Below are positions 26,005 through 39,434 of a stretch of 64,000 nucleotides of DNA, piece after piece. A model generated the notes under the pieces. That model ran no database searches, was not told where the DNA came from, and saw only the letters and a program-made list of their open reading frames with translations. The stretch comes from Pseudobutyrivibrio sp. (GTDB taxonomy: Bacteria; Bacillota; Clostridia; Lachnospirales; Lachnospiraceae): contig NZ_JAFUSK010000048.1 of NCBI RefSeq assembly GCF_017471675.1, positions 1-64,000 on the forward strand, in the 5' to 3' direction. Each line of letters starts with the position of its first letter. Positions within the stretch are counted from its first letter, which is position 1. A program made the position numbers and the translations under genes.

Positions 26005-26033
26005 CAAAAATAAGGCGCCGCAAACGCGGCGCC
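26005..26033 (-). terminator. Intrinsic terminator of the ATP synthase operon
   Basis: Perfect 8-bp GC stem GGCGCCGC (26014-26021) with GCGGCGCC (26026-26033), loop AAAC, followed on the minus strand by TTATTTTTG. It is 33 bp after the last gene of the operon. Confidence 0.88.
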
Positions 26034-26066
26034 ATGATTATACACTCCCGGCCATGCCAGGATTCT

Positions 26067-26294
26067 TTATTCTGTTGGCTTTTTGGCAGCACCATGTCGT
26101 TGCTGATACACCATAGTCAGCATATCCTGCTGATATTTGTCATCGTTGCTGAGGACCTTGAGTTTGTCTTTGACCTCATTCTTTCGGGCACGTAAGGTCT
26201 CAAGCTCTTTCATGAGCTGTGCTTCCTCATCCTCATACCTTTTCAATTGAATCTTTAAATCTTCAATATCACGTTTTGTATCAGCATCAAGCAT
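26067..26294 (-). CDS. Small coiled-coil protein at the end of the ATP synthase operon
   Basis: A 75-residue charged protein, nearly all predicted coiled coil (about residues 4-50: KRDIEDLKIQLKRYEDEEAQ and LMKELETLRARKNEVKDKLK). I do not recognise the family. The ATG with first base 26294 is 8 nt after GGGAGG; an upstream in-frame codon lies before the ribosome site. It follows atpC by 45 bp and precedes the operon terminator, so it is cotranscribed. Its role may be unrelated to the enzyme. Confidence 0.65.
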   Translation of the reverse strand: MLDADTKRDIEDLKIQLKRYEDEEAQLMKELETLRARKNEVKDKLKVLSNDDKYQQDMLTMVYQQRHGAAKKPTE

Positions 26295-26339
26295 AGTGTT
26301 ACCTCCCAGCCACACGTAAGGCTAATTTCAGGAGAAGCC

Positions 26340-26747
26340 TTATCGTGTTTGATGAATCTCTTGTCTAACCAGCGCTTTCTTAAGCGCAACTTCCGCTCTT
26401 AGCACATCAAGACTGGCATCCTTTTGTGCTAAACGATTCTTAGCTCTTTCTTCAGCCTTTTTAGCTCGCTCTACATCTATCTCGTCTGGCCACTCAGCAA
26501 TTTCGGCAAGCAATGTCACCTTATCTGGGAGAATCTCAGCGAGACCCGCATGTATAGCTGCTTTCTTCACACCATCAGCCTCTGTAATAGTACAGATACC
26601 TGGCGCGATTACTGTGGTAAGTGGTATATGCTTTGGCAGAACGCCAATCTCACCACAGGCAGTATTAAATTCAACCATTGTAGCTTCTCCCTCATAAAAG
26701 CTACGCTCTGGCGTGATGATTGATACCTTAAAGGTGTTATCTGCCAT
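26340..26747 (-). CDS. atpC: F-type ATP synthase subunit epsilon
   Basis: A 135-residue subunit of the F1 central stalk that couples rotation and can inhibit ATP hydrolysis. The N-terminal beta sandwich shows TFKVSIITPERSFYEGEA, VEFNTACGEIGVLPKHIPL and the C-terminal two-helix domain (about 88-135, RAKKAEERAKNRLAQ) is complete. It follows atpD by 12 bp. Confidence 0.95.
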   Translation of the reverse strand: MADNTFKVSIITPERSFYEGEATMVEFNTACGEIGVLPKHIPLTTVIAPGICTITEADGVKKAAIHAGLAEILPDKVTLLAEIAEWPDEIDVERAKKAEERAKNRLAQKDASLDVLRAEVALKKALVRQEIHQTR

Positions 26748-26759
26748 TTACGCCACCTC

Positions 26760-29049
<2,290 letters not shown>

Positions 29050-29064
29050 AACAGATCACCCTCC

Positions 29065-31120
<2,056 letters not shown>

Positions 31121-31133
<13 letters not shown>

Positions 31134-31636
31134 GTGCTTTCACCCATTTCCTTAAGAGTTTGCTCTACTAAGGTGTTCTGAATAGTTGTGTCGATATTAG
31201 CAGCAACAACCTTGCTAGCCATAACAGCTGCAACTGATATCATTTCCTGCTTAACCTCATCAGCAACCTTCTTCTTCTCAAGCTCAGCCTCCTCGTTTGC
31301 ACGAGCGATAATAGCTGCGGCTTCTTCCTTAGCGTCGCTAATAATTTTGGTTTCATTCTTCAAGGCCTTTTGTCTTGCTTCAGCCAGGATAGCATCTCTT
31401 TCTTTGTTGATATCCTTAAGCTTTGCCTCGTACTCGAGCCTTAGCTTTTCTGCCTCTTCCTTATCTTTCTTAGCATCTGCGATGTCCCTTGCAATGCCAT
31501 CCTTTCTATCCTGCAAAAGCTTTCTTGCTGGATTGAAAAGCTTGTTTGACATTATAAGGAATAGGAAGAATACTGCTATGGCTAAAAGTACTACGTCGTT
31601 CACCAACTGAACGTCTAAGTCAAATAGTCTTTCCAA
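31121..31636 (-). CDS. atpF: F-type ATP synthase subunit b
   Basis: A 171-residue peripheral-stalk subunit with one N-terminal membrane helix (about 12-32) and a long charged coiled coil (about 40-140, rich in K, E and A), then a short C-terminal region. Length and layout are normal for a Firmicutes b subunit. It lies 43 bp after atpE. Confidence 0.95.
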
Positions 31637-31679
31637 CTTTTAGCCCCTCCTTTTTTATAATCTATCTTCCTGGTTCCGC

Positions 31680-31973
<294 letters not shown>

Positions 31974-31980
31974 TCAGCTG

Positions 31981-32709
31981 TTAGCTGTCTCCATAACTTT
32001 GAGCGATGTATGTCATTGTCAACATACAGAATACATAGGTCTGTATTGCACCAGAGAAAATATCAAAGTACACATGAAGTGCTGCAGGCCATACCAGGGC
32101 GAACTTTCCTAGCAATCCATATACAAGACCCATAATGATAGTTCCTGAAAGAACGTTTGCAAACAAACGTAGTGACATAGAAATTGGTACCGCAATGTCG
32201 GAAATGACATTGATAGGCATCCAAATTGGCAACCATGGTGGCAATGGAGAACACTTGTCAATCCAAATGTCCTTTGCACTCTGATGCCTAATCTTAACTA
32301 CATGGATGCAAACAAAGGTAATTAATGCCAGCGCAAGTGTTGTACCGTAATCGGCTGTTGGTGGTCTTAGTCCAACCAAACCAGATAAGTTAGATACCAA
32401 GATGAAACAGAATATCGTACAAATCCAGTTTGCAAACACTGGTGCGTGCTTACCCATACTGCCTTCCACCATTCCATCTAAAAGTGAAACAATCAACTCT
32501 AAGATGCTTTGGAAGGTATCAGGAACTTCAGTGGCATGCTTTAGCTTATGGTTGGCTATTAAAGAGAAAATAACCAGCGAAAGCCAAACGATAAGAATAC
32601 AGACATGAGATGTGGTAATCCAAACTTCCTGTCCAAATACTTCGTACTTGTACAGACCCTTAATCATGTCCACAGTATCGCTCGAGGCCAGTAAAATTCC
32701 TTCTGTCAC
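31981..32709 (-). CDS. atpB: F-type ATP synthase subunit a
   Basis: A 242-residue integral membrane stator subunit carrying the ion half-channels. Five or six hydrophobic helices are visible. The conserved arginine lies in SMSLRLFANVLSGTIIMGL and the last helix includes AAIQTYVFCMLTMTYI-like sequence. Its start overlaps the stop of the preceding gene. Downstream atpE follows after 43 bp. Confidence 0.96.
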   Translation of the reverse strand: MTEGILLASSDTVDMIKGLYKYEVFGQEVWITTSHVCILIVWLSLVIFSLIANHKLKHATEVPDTFQSILELIVSLLDGMVEGSMGKHAPVFANWICTIFCFILVSNLSGLVGLRPPTADYGTTLALALITFVCIHVVKIRHQSAKDIWIDKCSPLPPWLPIWMPINVISDIAVPISMSLRLFANVLSGTIIMGLVYGLLGKFALVWPAALHVYFDIFSGAIQTYVFCMLTMTYIAQSYGDS

Positions 32710-33152
32710 ACTTTCACCTCCTTCGTATTTAGTTCGTTGTTAATCCCCTCGGCTGTATTTAAATTGTTATTACCGAGAATTTTATTTAGCAAAGGCTGCG
32801 CATAAGCACTAACCTTGAGCCCTAAAATACCGATGAGTGCCGTAAACATGTTGCCAAGCTTAAACACCATCATAAGAATCATCACTGCACATACAATCAG
32901 ATATCGCATCACCGATTTGAATGAAAGGTACTTTTCATGCCCTTCACCAATTCGCACTGATTCTTCGATTATCATGGCTATATGTATGGCCATAAATATT
33001 GCACAGCCGATTCCAAATACTAAACCTGTGGTATATCTGATTTTGTCTTTTACAAACCACACTCCCACAAGCTCTACTAATCCGCCGAATATAAGTATTC
33101 CTAAAACCAAGCCTGGCAAAGCTTGATTTAGTCTTTTCATCCAATTAATCAT
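32706..33152 (-). CDS. atpI: ATP synthase subunit I-like membrane protein
   Basis: A 148-residue protein with four predicted membrane helices (about 13-34, 40-62, 82-105 and 108-130). It lies directly before atpB and overlaps it by 4 bp. Position, size and topology match ATP synthase subunit I, which helps c-ring assembly in other bacteria; sequence conservation in this family is low, so the call leans on context. Confidence 0.75.
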   Translation of the reverse strand: MINWMKRLNQALPGLVLGILIFGGLVELVGVWFVKDKIRYTTGLVFGIGCAIFMAIHIAMIIEESVRIGEGHEKYLSFKSVMRYLIVCAVMILMMVFKLGNMFTALIGILGLKVSAYAQPLLNKILGNNNLNTAEGINNELNTKEVKV

Positions 33153-33393
33153 GCTTTTCCTTTGACTCGAATCGTTTTAAATATCCTCTTAGGTAACGGT
33201 ACGCCCCATTACATGCTGCTACTACACCTATAAGGATTCCCCCTATAGTGAACCCCTTTGAACCAAAGTGATTAGTTAGCAAAACACCTATTACCGTACA
33301 TAAGAGAATAGGTACTATTACATTTATTCCTAGCTGAAGCACCATTACCAGTGCACTTGCTACATCCTTACTTGCCTTTTTCTTGTCCCTCAC
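33145..33393 (-). CDS. AtpZ/AtpI-like small membrane protein
   Basis: An 82-residue protein with two membrane helices (about 15-40 and 46-68) and the family segment GSKGFTIGGILIGVVAACNGAYRYL. These AtpZ-like proteins head many Firmicutes ATP synthase operons and are linked to c-ring assembly or cation transport. It starts at GTG (33391-33393) behind ATAGGAG and overlaps the next gene by 8 bp. The gap of 28 bp to the dCMP deaminase gene leaves little room for a separate promoter, so the operon may begin further upstream. Confidence 0.78.
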   Translation of the reverse strand: MRDKKKASKDVASALVMVLQLGINVIVPILLCTVIGVLLTNHFGSKGFTIGGILIGVVAACNGAYRYLRGYLKRFESKEKHD

Positions 33394-33421
33394 TGCTTGC
33401 TCCTATCTGGTAAGTTTAATG

Positions 33422-33907
33422 TTATAGAGTAAATGATATTTCTCTACCAGTATGTTGATATTGATAAAACTCAACACCAGCTGCTCTTAGCATACGCTTT
33501 GATGCGATAACTGATGGTGTGTTCTCATATTTATCACTATCGTAGATGATAGTTTTGATGCCTGACTGAATGATAGCCTTGGCACATTCATTACATGGAA
33601 AAAGTGACACATACAGCTTTGAGCCTTCCAATGAACCGCCTCTATAATTGAGGATTGCATTTAGCTCGCTGTGTGTTGTATAGAAATATTTATTCTCCAG
33701 AGGGTCTCCTACTCTTGCCCAAGGAAACTCATCATCTGAACAACCATTTGGAAAACCATTGTAGCCCATAGATAGAATCTTATTATCCTGGCTAACAATA
33801 CAAGCTCCAACCTGTGTGTTTGGGTCTTTAGATCTCATACCCGATAATACTGCTACGCCCATAAAGTATTCATCCCAGCTAATGTAATCAAGTCTCTTGT
33901 CACTCAT
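33422..33907 (-). CDS. dCMP deaminase (ComEB-like)
   Basis: A 161-residue zinc deaminase that converts dCMP to dUMP for thymidylate synthesis. The zinc and catalytic motifs are THSELNAI (H, E) and PCNECAKAI (two cysteines); SKDPNTQVGACIV near the N-terminus is typical. The ATG with first base 33907 is 8 nt after TTGGAGG. A TTG five codons upstream would lie inside the ribosome site. It is followed by atpZ in the same direction. Confidence 0.92.
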   Translation of the reverse strand: MSDKRLDYISWDEYFMGVAVLSGMRSKDPNTQVGACIVSQDNKILSMGYNGFPNGCSDDEFPWARVGDPLENKYFYTTHSELNAILNYRGGSLEGSKLYVSLFPCNECAKAIIQSGIKTIIYDSDKYENTPSVIASKRMLRAAGVEFYQYQHTGREISFTL

Positions 33908-33934
33908 GGTCTTGTCCTCCAATACGTATATAAT

Positions 33935-34387
33935 TTATGCCGAAAGTACCCTCATTAACTTCTCTATTGATGCCTTTAAGACCTCGTAGCACAGACCGTA
34001 TGTCTGTACCGAACCACCATAAGGATCCATGACTTCAAGCTCGTCCCCCACAAGCTCGTTTAGAAGTCTCACATTCTCCTCGGTGGCGTTTGCATATTCA
34101 TTTAATATCTTTTGCCTCTGGCTTTCCTCCATTGTTATAACCAGGGTGTTTTCGGAAAAATCCGAATCCATCAACTGCTTTGAGGAATAATCCGTCAGCG
34201 TAATGCCATTACTGATAAGTATCGCTTCCGCCTTTTGATTAAGTGGCTCTGGAAACTGAACTATCAAGCCTCTGGCCTCACATATAATAGGCCTTGAGTG
34301 CTCAGTGGCGTGGAATATGGCTGTTGCCATAGGCGCCCTTGCAGTTCCGCTTCCGGAAGCAAATATCACTCTATTAATTTTTTCCAT
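33935..34387 (-). CDS. Low-molecular-weight phosphatase homologue lacking the catalytic cysteine
   Basis: A 150-residue protein with the fold pattern of low-molecular-weight tyrosine phosphatases. The loop that should read C-x5-R-S-P is ASGSGTARAPMA: serine at the nucleophile position, alanine at the second cysteine, arginine kept. The late aspartate region DPYGGSVQTY is kept. Without the cysteine it cannot use the usual mechanism and may be a pseudophosphatase that binds phospho-ligands. It lies between tsaC and the dCMP deaminase gene, a place where a functional YwlE-type phosphatase often sits next to Sua5. Confidence 0.75.
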   Translation of the reverse strand: MEKINRVIFASGSGTARAPMATAIFHATEHSRPIICEARGLIVQFPEPLNQKAEAILISNGITLTDYSSKQLMDSDFSENTLVITMEESQRQKILNEYANATEENVRLLNELVGDELEVMDPYGGSVQTYGLCYEVLKASIEKLMRVLSA

Positions 34388-34415
34388 TCCATTATCTCCT
34401 GACTGCGGGCTGTGA

Positions 34416-35477
34416 CTATACTTCTATTGTCTTTTGGCCTGCCGCCTTAAGCAATCTGTTCATAATCGCCTGCCCCATCTTAGGTGTTGCAAAGCTTTCT
34501 GAATAGATAACATCTACACCAATTTCATCAAACTGACGAAGGATATCGTATAGATTGTGAGCTATACTTCCCTCATCTGCTCTGTCTCCAATGACTAGCA
34601 CCTGGCCATCTTTGTATCTGTCCGCTGATTCAGATGTAGCTATAATGCCTACCCTTTGACCTTTATCAAGTGCCTCTTTTGTCATTTGGTTGATTGTGGC
34701 TACAACAATATCCTCTTCCCCTGAGATTATTGTTAAATCGCCCTTTGGTGCATAGTGCTTATATCTCATGCCAGGCGCCTTTGGCCTAGCACCTGATGTG
34801 GTACCCTTATCATTGTAAACAATGCCTGGGTCCATTCTGACTTCTCCTACCACTTCACGCAGCATATCCATATTGATATATCCTGGGCGTAGGATTGTCA
34901 CCACATCCTCTGTCAAATCTACTATTGTAGATTCAAGACCTATATCTACTGAACCACCATCTAATATAGCTTCTATCTTGCCAGATAAATCCTCGTATAC
35001 ATGGCTTGCCTTTGTAGGGCTTGGTCTGCCTGATGTATTAGCACTAGGGGCTGCAATCATGCATCCGCTTTCTTCTATAAGAGCTAGTGCCACTGGGTTG
35101 TTAGGCATTCTAACAGCCACTGTGTCAAGACCTCCTGTGGTTTCATAAGGGATTACTTCGTTCTTATTAACCACCATTGTAAGTGGACCTGGCCAAAATG
35201 CATCTGCAAGCTTCTTGGCATTGTCTGGCAAATCCTTTGAAATATCTTCTAACTGTGAAAACTTTGCAATATGCACTATAAGTGGGTTGTCCGATGGACG
35301 CCCCTTAGCCGCATATATCTTTTTTGATGCTTCTTTATCTGTGGCGTCTCCACCCAAACCATATACTGTCTCAGTTGGAAAGGCTACGAGCCCGCCGTTT
35401 CTTAGTATCTCTGATGCCTCTTTGATGTAATGCATGTTCATAGGCTCAGTCGATACATCCATAATCCTAGTAATCAT
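34416..35477 (-). CDS. L-threonylcarbamoyladenylate synthase (Sua5/TsaC2 type)
   Basis: A 353-residue two-domain enzyme that makes threonylcarbamoyl-AMP for the t6A modification of ANN-decoding tRNAs. The N-terminal YrdC domain has GGLVAFPTETVYGLGGDA, KGRPSDNPLIVH, WPGPLTMVV, RMPNNPVA and PSANTSGRPSPT. The C-terminal Sua5 domain starts after APGMRYKHYAPK. The start is uncertain: ATG at 35477 is used here; a TTG two codons earlier and an ATG five codons later (after AGGATT) are alternatives. Confidence 0.93.
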   Translation of the reverse strand: MITRIMDVSTEPMNMHYIKEASEILRNGGLVAFPTETVYGLGGDATDKEASKKIYAAKGRPSDNPLIVHIAKFSQLEDISKDLPDNAKKLADAFWPGPLTMVVNKNEVIPYETTGGLDTVAVRMPNNPVALALIEESGCMIAAPSANTSGRPSPTKASHVYEDLSGKIEAILDGGSVDIGLESTIVDLTEDVVTILRPGYINMDMLREVVGEVRMDPGIVYNDKGTTSGARPKAPGMRYKHYAPKGDLTIISGEEDIVVATINQMTKEALDKGQRVGIIATSESADRYKDGQVLVIGDRADEGSIAHNLYDILRQFDEIGVDVIYSESFATPKMGQAIMNRLLKAAGQKTIEV

Positions 35478-35530
35478 ACTCAAAATTATAACACTTTTGC
35501 TTTATAACACAAACCCTTTAAACCGTCTCA

Positions 35531-35570
35531 GAACCTAACAAACAGTGATTTTTCTGTGTCTTAGGTGGGA
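35531..35570 (-). other. Hairpin between the GH18 and Sua5 genes
   Basis: ACCTAA/TTAGGT outer and ACAG/CTGT inner pairs form a bulged hairpin in the 100-bp spacer. There is no T-run, so it is not a standard terminator. Function unknown. Confidence 0.3.
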
Positions 35571-35578
35571 TTACAAAT

Positions 35579-37330
35579 TTATAAATATTTTGCAATCACG
35601 TTCCAAGCGCCTGTGTTATCAAATCCTTTCTTCCAGAATGCACCGCCGGCTAATCCATAATTATCCATAACTTTTAGCTTCTCCTCTAAGGAAGCTTCAT
35701 CCTCTACCCACACCTTGTAAGTGGTGCCGTCCTTAACATATTCACCATAATACTGACCACTTGCATCATCCCATGCAGTGGAAACTCCATTTGTATTAAG
35801 ATATGTCTGGACTGCGTCCATTCCGTACGCCTTGCTGGAAATGCTGCCATCCTCTGCAATGTTCCAAACTCTACAATAGAAAGGCATTCCAAGAACCACC
35901 TGCTCTGCTGGTACTTCTTCTAGGGTATCCTTAACCCCCTGCTCAACCCAGCCTATTGATGCAACTGAGCCTGCCTCTTCACTACCTGAGTAATGCTCAT
36001 CATACCCCATGATTATTACATAATCTGCATATTTAGCCTGCTCTTTTCTGTTATAGCCTGCTGATGATGCAGTTGGTACGTAATTATCTACAGATAAAAT
36101 GATATCATTTTTCTCACACTTTATTGATAGCTCCTTAACGAACTGAATGAAGCCATCTGAAGCTGCGCCTGGGAGCTGCTCTATATCAATATTAATTCCA
36201 TCAAGACCGTAGGTTATGGCCTGAGCAATCAGGTTGTTTACCAGGGAATCTCTTGAGCTTGTTGTGTTTAACACTGTTGCAGTATCAACACTTTCATCCT
36301 CAAGATTGCTGATAAGTCCCCAAACCTGCACCCCTGCTGCATGGCAAGTGCTTACGTAGCTACTACTTGCAATAGATGCGATTCCGCCCTTGTTATCACT
36401 AAGATGGAACCATGTAGGTGAGATTACATTTACCTTGCCAGAATCTGCTAACACTGTTGCAATATCAGCGTTTGCAGCCTGTGCAGTCACCTGATGCCAT
36501 AGTAATGATATTTCTTTTCCAGTAGAAATATGATTGTAGGTTCTCTCAGGAAGTGTAGCTTTCACCTTTTCTTCTTTTCCTGCCGCAATCTTATTATTTT
36601 TCATGTAGCCCATAACGCCCTTTTCAGACACTACAAAGCTCCATTTGCCTGTATCTCTAACTACTGTAATGGCCTCGCCCTTTTCAACATCCTCTAAGAT
36701 TGGGCTCTTAGGGCCATTAAGAATTCTTATCTGTGTTTTGCCTTTAGCTTTAGCTGTTTGCTTCGCATAGCCTGCTTTTTCAATAAATACTCGGTCTGGC
36801 GATTCAAAATATTCATACTGAATATCTGTAAGAAGCTTCACGTAATCAGCCAGAATAAACACTGTATCATCACCTGCAATTACAATGTTGTTATCCATTG
36901 TATTGTTGGATTTATCGATTAGGTAAGCATTGCTTCCCAGATTTGCAGTATAAATCTCTGTATCTGTAGCATATCGAAGTGTTATTTCTGTAGGGTCATA
37001 TACATACCCATCATCAAGATAATCCTTTACAAATCCAAGCTCTAAGTACACCTTGCCAGAATCTATCATGGCATATCCGTGTGCTACATCCTCAGTAGGC
37101 TCGATATATTCACTATTTAAAACAACAGCCGCCTGATTGTCATGTGTTAGTACAAATACATCTGTTAATGGGGCATGCTCTTTGGTAGGTGTATATTTCT
37201 TGATTGCATATATTCCTACTATAAACGCCGCCAATATTATCAGCAGTGCCGCTATATAAATATAGCCTCTAGGTACTCTATATCTCTTTTTTCTTTTTCT
37301 ATTGTAATGTGTATTATGTCGATAGCTCAT
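35579..37330 (-). CDS. Membrane-anchored GH18-family protein with SH3-like domain
   Basis: A 583-residue protein. An Arg/Lys-rich cytoplasmic start and one membrane helix (about 22-43) act as a signal anchor. Residues about 55-190 resemble a stalk or copper-amine-oxidase-like domain, 195-255 look like a bacterial SH3 domain, and 275-583 are a GH18 barrel with LDGINIDIEQLPG carrying the catalytic D-x-D-x-E. Homologues include spore and cell-wall glycosidases such as YaaH. It probably hydrolyses or binds peptidoglycan or chitin-like sugars at the cell surface. The ATG at 37330 is 6 nt after AAGGGAG; an ATG two codons earlier abuts it. Confidence 0.85.
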   Translation of the reverse strand: MSYRHNTHYNRKRKKRYRVPRGYIYIAALLIILAAFIVGIYAIKKYTPTKEHAPLTDVFVLTHDNQAAVVLNSEYIEPTEDVAHGYAMIDSGKVYLELGFVKDYLDDGYVYDPTEITLRYATDTEIYTANLGSNAYLIDKSNNTMDNNIVIAGDDTVFILADYVKLLTDIQYEYFESPDRVFIEKAGYAKQTAKAKGKTQIRILNGPKSPILEDVEKGEAITVVRDTGKWSFVVSEKGVMGYMKNNKIAAGKEEKVKATLPERTYNHISTGKEISLLWHQVTAQAANADIATVLADSGKVNVISPTWFHLSDNKGGIASIASSSYVSTCHAAGVQVWGLISNLEDESVDTATVLNTTSSRDSLVNNLIAQAITYGLDGINIDIEQLPGAASDGFIQFVKELSIKCEKNDIILSVDNYVPTASSAGYNRKEQAKYADYVIIMGYDEHYSGSEEAGSVASIGWVEQGVKDTLEEVPAEQVVLGMPFYCRVWNIAEDGSISSKAYGMDAVQTYLNTNGVSTAWDDASGQYYGEYVKDGTTYKVWVEDEASLEEKLKVMDNYGLAGGAFWKKGFDNTGAWNVIAKYL

Positions 37331-37413
37331 AAGCATCTCCCTTATATCTATATTCCGTTAAAGTATAACAAAACAGCGGTTTAAATTCCACTTTTTAGGT
37401 GATTTAGCGCAAA

Positions 37414-37437
37414 TAAATAGAGGGCTTGCGCCCTCTA
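37414..37437 (-). terminator. Intrinsic terminator after the P-loop protein gene
   Basis: Perfect 8-bp stem TAGAGGGC (37418-37425) with GCCCTCTA (37430-37437) and a 4-nt loop, followed on the minus strand by TTTATTTG. It lies about 90 bp after the stop of the ATPase-like gene. Confidence 0.7.
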
Positions 37438-37528
37438 ATATAACTTATACTATTATTTCACTTAAATTTGTCTTTTCCGTTATAAAATTCCTTTGACGAT
37501 ATTGGAATCTCCAATAAATACATTGCAG

Positions 37529-38161
37529 CTACAAAATCATTTCAACAATTGCGTTAAAATCTTCTTCTTTTAATTTAAAAGGATTTTCAATGAATGGCCT
37601 TGTTCGTATGGTACATCCTAATGAATTCCCGCTTGGTTTCGTATTGGTGTCGTTCTCATATGTATATATGAATTTTTCCTTTAAGCCATCTCCTTTCAAT
37701 TTTTCAATCATCATTTCTACATCCTTGATGCACCATGGTTGCAAGGAGCCAATCATTATTTTCTTATCACATCGACACAAAACCTGATATGATTTTTTAG
37801 AATAATCAGCCACATCAATCACTATATGCCCATTCCAGCTATTAATCAGACTAACAGCCTCTTCCCCGTCACAAGCAAGCACGTAATTTACTTTCTTATA
37901 AGAAAATGCAATATGACCATCAAAGTTAATTTGCTTTTCACCTACAACTGGAAGTAACTGGCTATCTTCCGCAAGCTCTATATATAGAACATTCTGCTTT
38001 AACGCCGATTGCAAGAAATTTGCAATACATAGGCATATATGGGTTACACCCATCTTTCTTGATGCACCGATTACACCAATGACTTTTTTGTTTTTTATTA
38101 TTTTTTGAATTTTGTTTGTTGACGTTTTCTGCCAATGTTTAAATTTAAAAATCCCTTTCAT
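37529..38161 (-). CDS. ParA/MinD-like P-loop protein partnered with the kinase fusion
   Basis: A 210-residue protein with a deviant Walker A (VIGVIGASRKMGVTHICLCIANFL, about residues 26-49) and IVIDVADYSKK in a Walker B position, similar to TadZ/CpaE or MinD folds. No membrane segment. The ATG with first base 38161 overlaps the end of the kinase gene by 17 bp, so translation is probably coupled; a longer upstream frame is not supported. It looks like a duplicate of the ATPase half of the preceding gene (GAAKSVGTTKIAISM there). Function unknown. Confidence 0.7.
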   Translation of the reverse strand: MKGIFKFKHWQKTSTNKIQKIIKNKKVIGVIGASRKMGVTHICLCIANFLQSALKQNVLYIELAEDSQLLPVVGEKQINFDGHIAFSYKKVNYVLACDGEEAVSLINSWNGHIVIDVADYSKKSYQVLCRCDKKIMIGSLQPWCIKDVEMMIEKLKGDGLKEKFIYTYENDTNTKPSGNSLGCTIRTRPFIENPFKLKEEDFNAIVEMIL

Positions 38162-39434
38162 TTCGCAATAATTCCTGAATAATCCTTTCCTCTTCTTTTG
38201 CCAAACCATTAGCACTAACTGTTTGTGGATACATATAAATCTTCTTTTTAAGCTCCTTAGCCAGCTTAATACAAGCAAGCTTAGTACACATGTTACCTAT
38301 CACATAAACAGACTTATCCCTTATCCATTCTGGATAGCTAACACTTATCCATGGAGCGCTACCTGTGACAATTATTACCCTGTCACAGCTCATTGCAAGA
38401 TCATAATCTGTTCCACAATCAACTATGTATATACCTATAGGAGGCGTTATATTTTCAATCACATCCCCATAATTTAAGATGCCTTTAAAATTTTTGTGGT
38501 ATAAAACTCCATCCTTTAGTCTAGCGCCATGTAGGTTTTTCAAAAGATTATGAACAGTATCACTCTTTTCATCCTTGTAGTACGCGTCTATTTTATTTTT
38601 GTTCAAGTACATACACATACTAATTGCGATTTTCGTGGTTCCAACAGATTTAGCTGCCCCGACCACTGCAATTCTTTTGCCAAGATACCTATTTTCCTCT
38701 TTTTTACTTTCTTTATTCCCCTGAATTTTTAGCAACTCATTTTTCAATACTGTTATAGATTTTATTCTAGTGTCTATATTTTCATCAGTAGCCTGACTTA
38801 CAAGTTTTTTTATCTTAAAATCTTCCTTTACGTTACTATGTTTTTGCATAAATTCAATAATCTTGCCAACGCCATAAACATCGCATCTTTCATCTATAAA
38901 TCCACCATTCAGTTGTTCTGGTGCAGCCCAATTTACTGTGCCTAAGGGGCGTGCCTTTGCTGCTTTAGACTTCCTTACTGAAATACCAAAATCTATAAGA
39001 CGAACACTATCGTCCTGCAATATTACATGCTCAGGCTTCATATCGCGATAAATGATAGGATCATCATCGCAGGTATGCATTGCCTCTATAACATCGCATA
39101 GACTAATTGCGTATTTTAATAGCTTTTCTTTAGAGATTATTGTTTCTAGTAGATACTCACGCAGAGATTGACCCTCTACATATTCTTCAACCAGATAATA
39201 CATCTCGTTTGTATCTTCTACAGTATAAATTGTGGGTATTTGGGATGATTTAATCCCATGTAAAAGATTTGCTTCGGATAGGATGCTGTATGCATCAGGA
39301 TGGGCCCTGTGAATAGCCTTTAGAATCCTTAATGCTCCTATCTGTCTGTAATTGACAAGTAATACTGCTGTAGCTGCTGTTTCTTGCAGTATTTGAACTA
39401 TATCGTACCTGTCTTCAATACCTTCAGGTATCAT
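38145..39434 (-). CDS. Ser/Thr protein kinase fused to a ParA/MinD-like P-loop domain
   Basis: A 429-residue protein. Residues about 8-225 are a Hanks-type kinase: the lysine in LRILKAIH, YRDMKPEHVIL as the catalytic loop (Y in place of H of HRD), DFGIS, and GTVNWAAPEQLNG. The glycine-rich loop is poor (LQETAATAV). Residues about 250-420 are a P-loop ATPase-like domain with GAAKSVGTTKIAISM and IVDCGTDYDLA. No membrane or extracellular sensor part. The ATG follows AAGGAG at 10 nt. It is cotranscribed with the smaller P-loop protein. It could phosphorylate partners read by the FHA protein of the pilus locus; this is inference. Confidence 0.8.
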   Translation of the reverse strand: MIPEGIEDRYDIVQILQETAATAVLLVNYRQIGALRILKAIHRAHPDAYSILSEANLLHGIKSSQIPTIYTVEDTNEMYYLVEEYVEGQSLREYLLETIISKEKLLKYAISLCDVIEAMHTCDDDPIIYRDMKPEHVILQDDSVRLIDFGISVRKSKAAKARPLGTVNWAAPEQLNGGFIDERCDVYGVGKIIEFMQKHSNVKEDFKIKKLVSQATDENIDTRIKSITVLKNELLKIQGNKESKKEENRYLGKRIAVVGAAKSVGTTKIAISMCMYLNKNKIDAYYKDEKSDTVHNLLKNLHGARLKDGVLYHKNFKGILNYGDVIENITPPIGIYIVDCGTDYDLAMSCDRVIIVTGSAPWISVSYPEWIRDKSVYVIGNMCTKLACIKLAKELKKKIYMYPQTVSANGLAKEEERIIQELLRNERDF

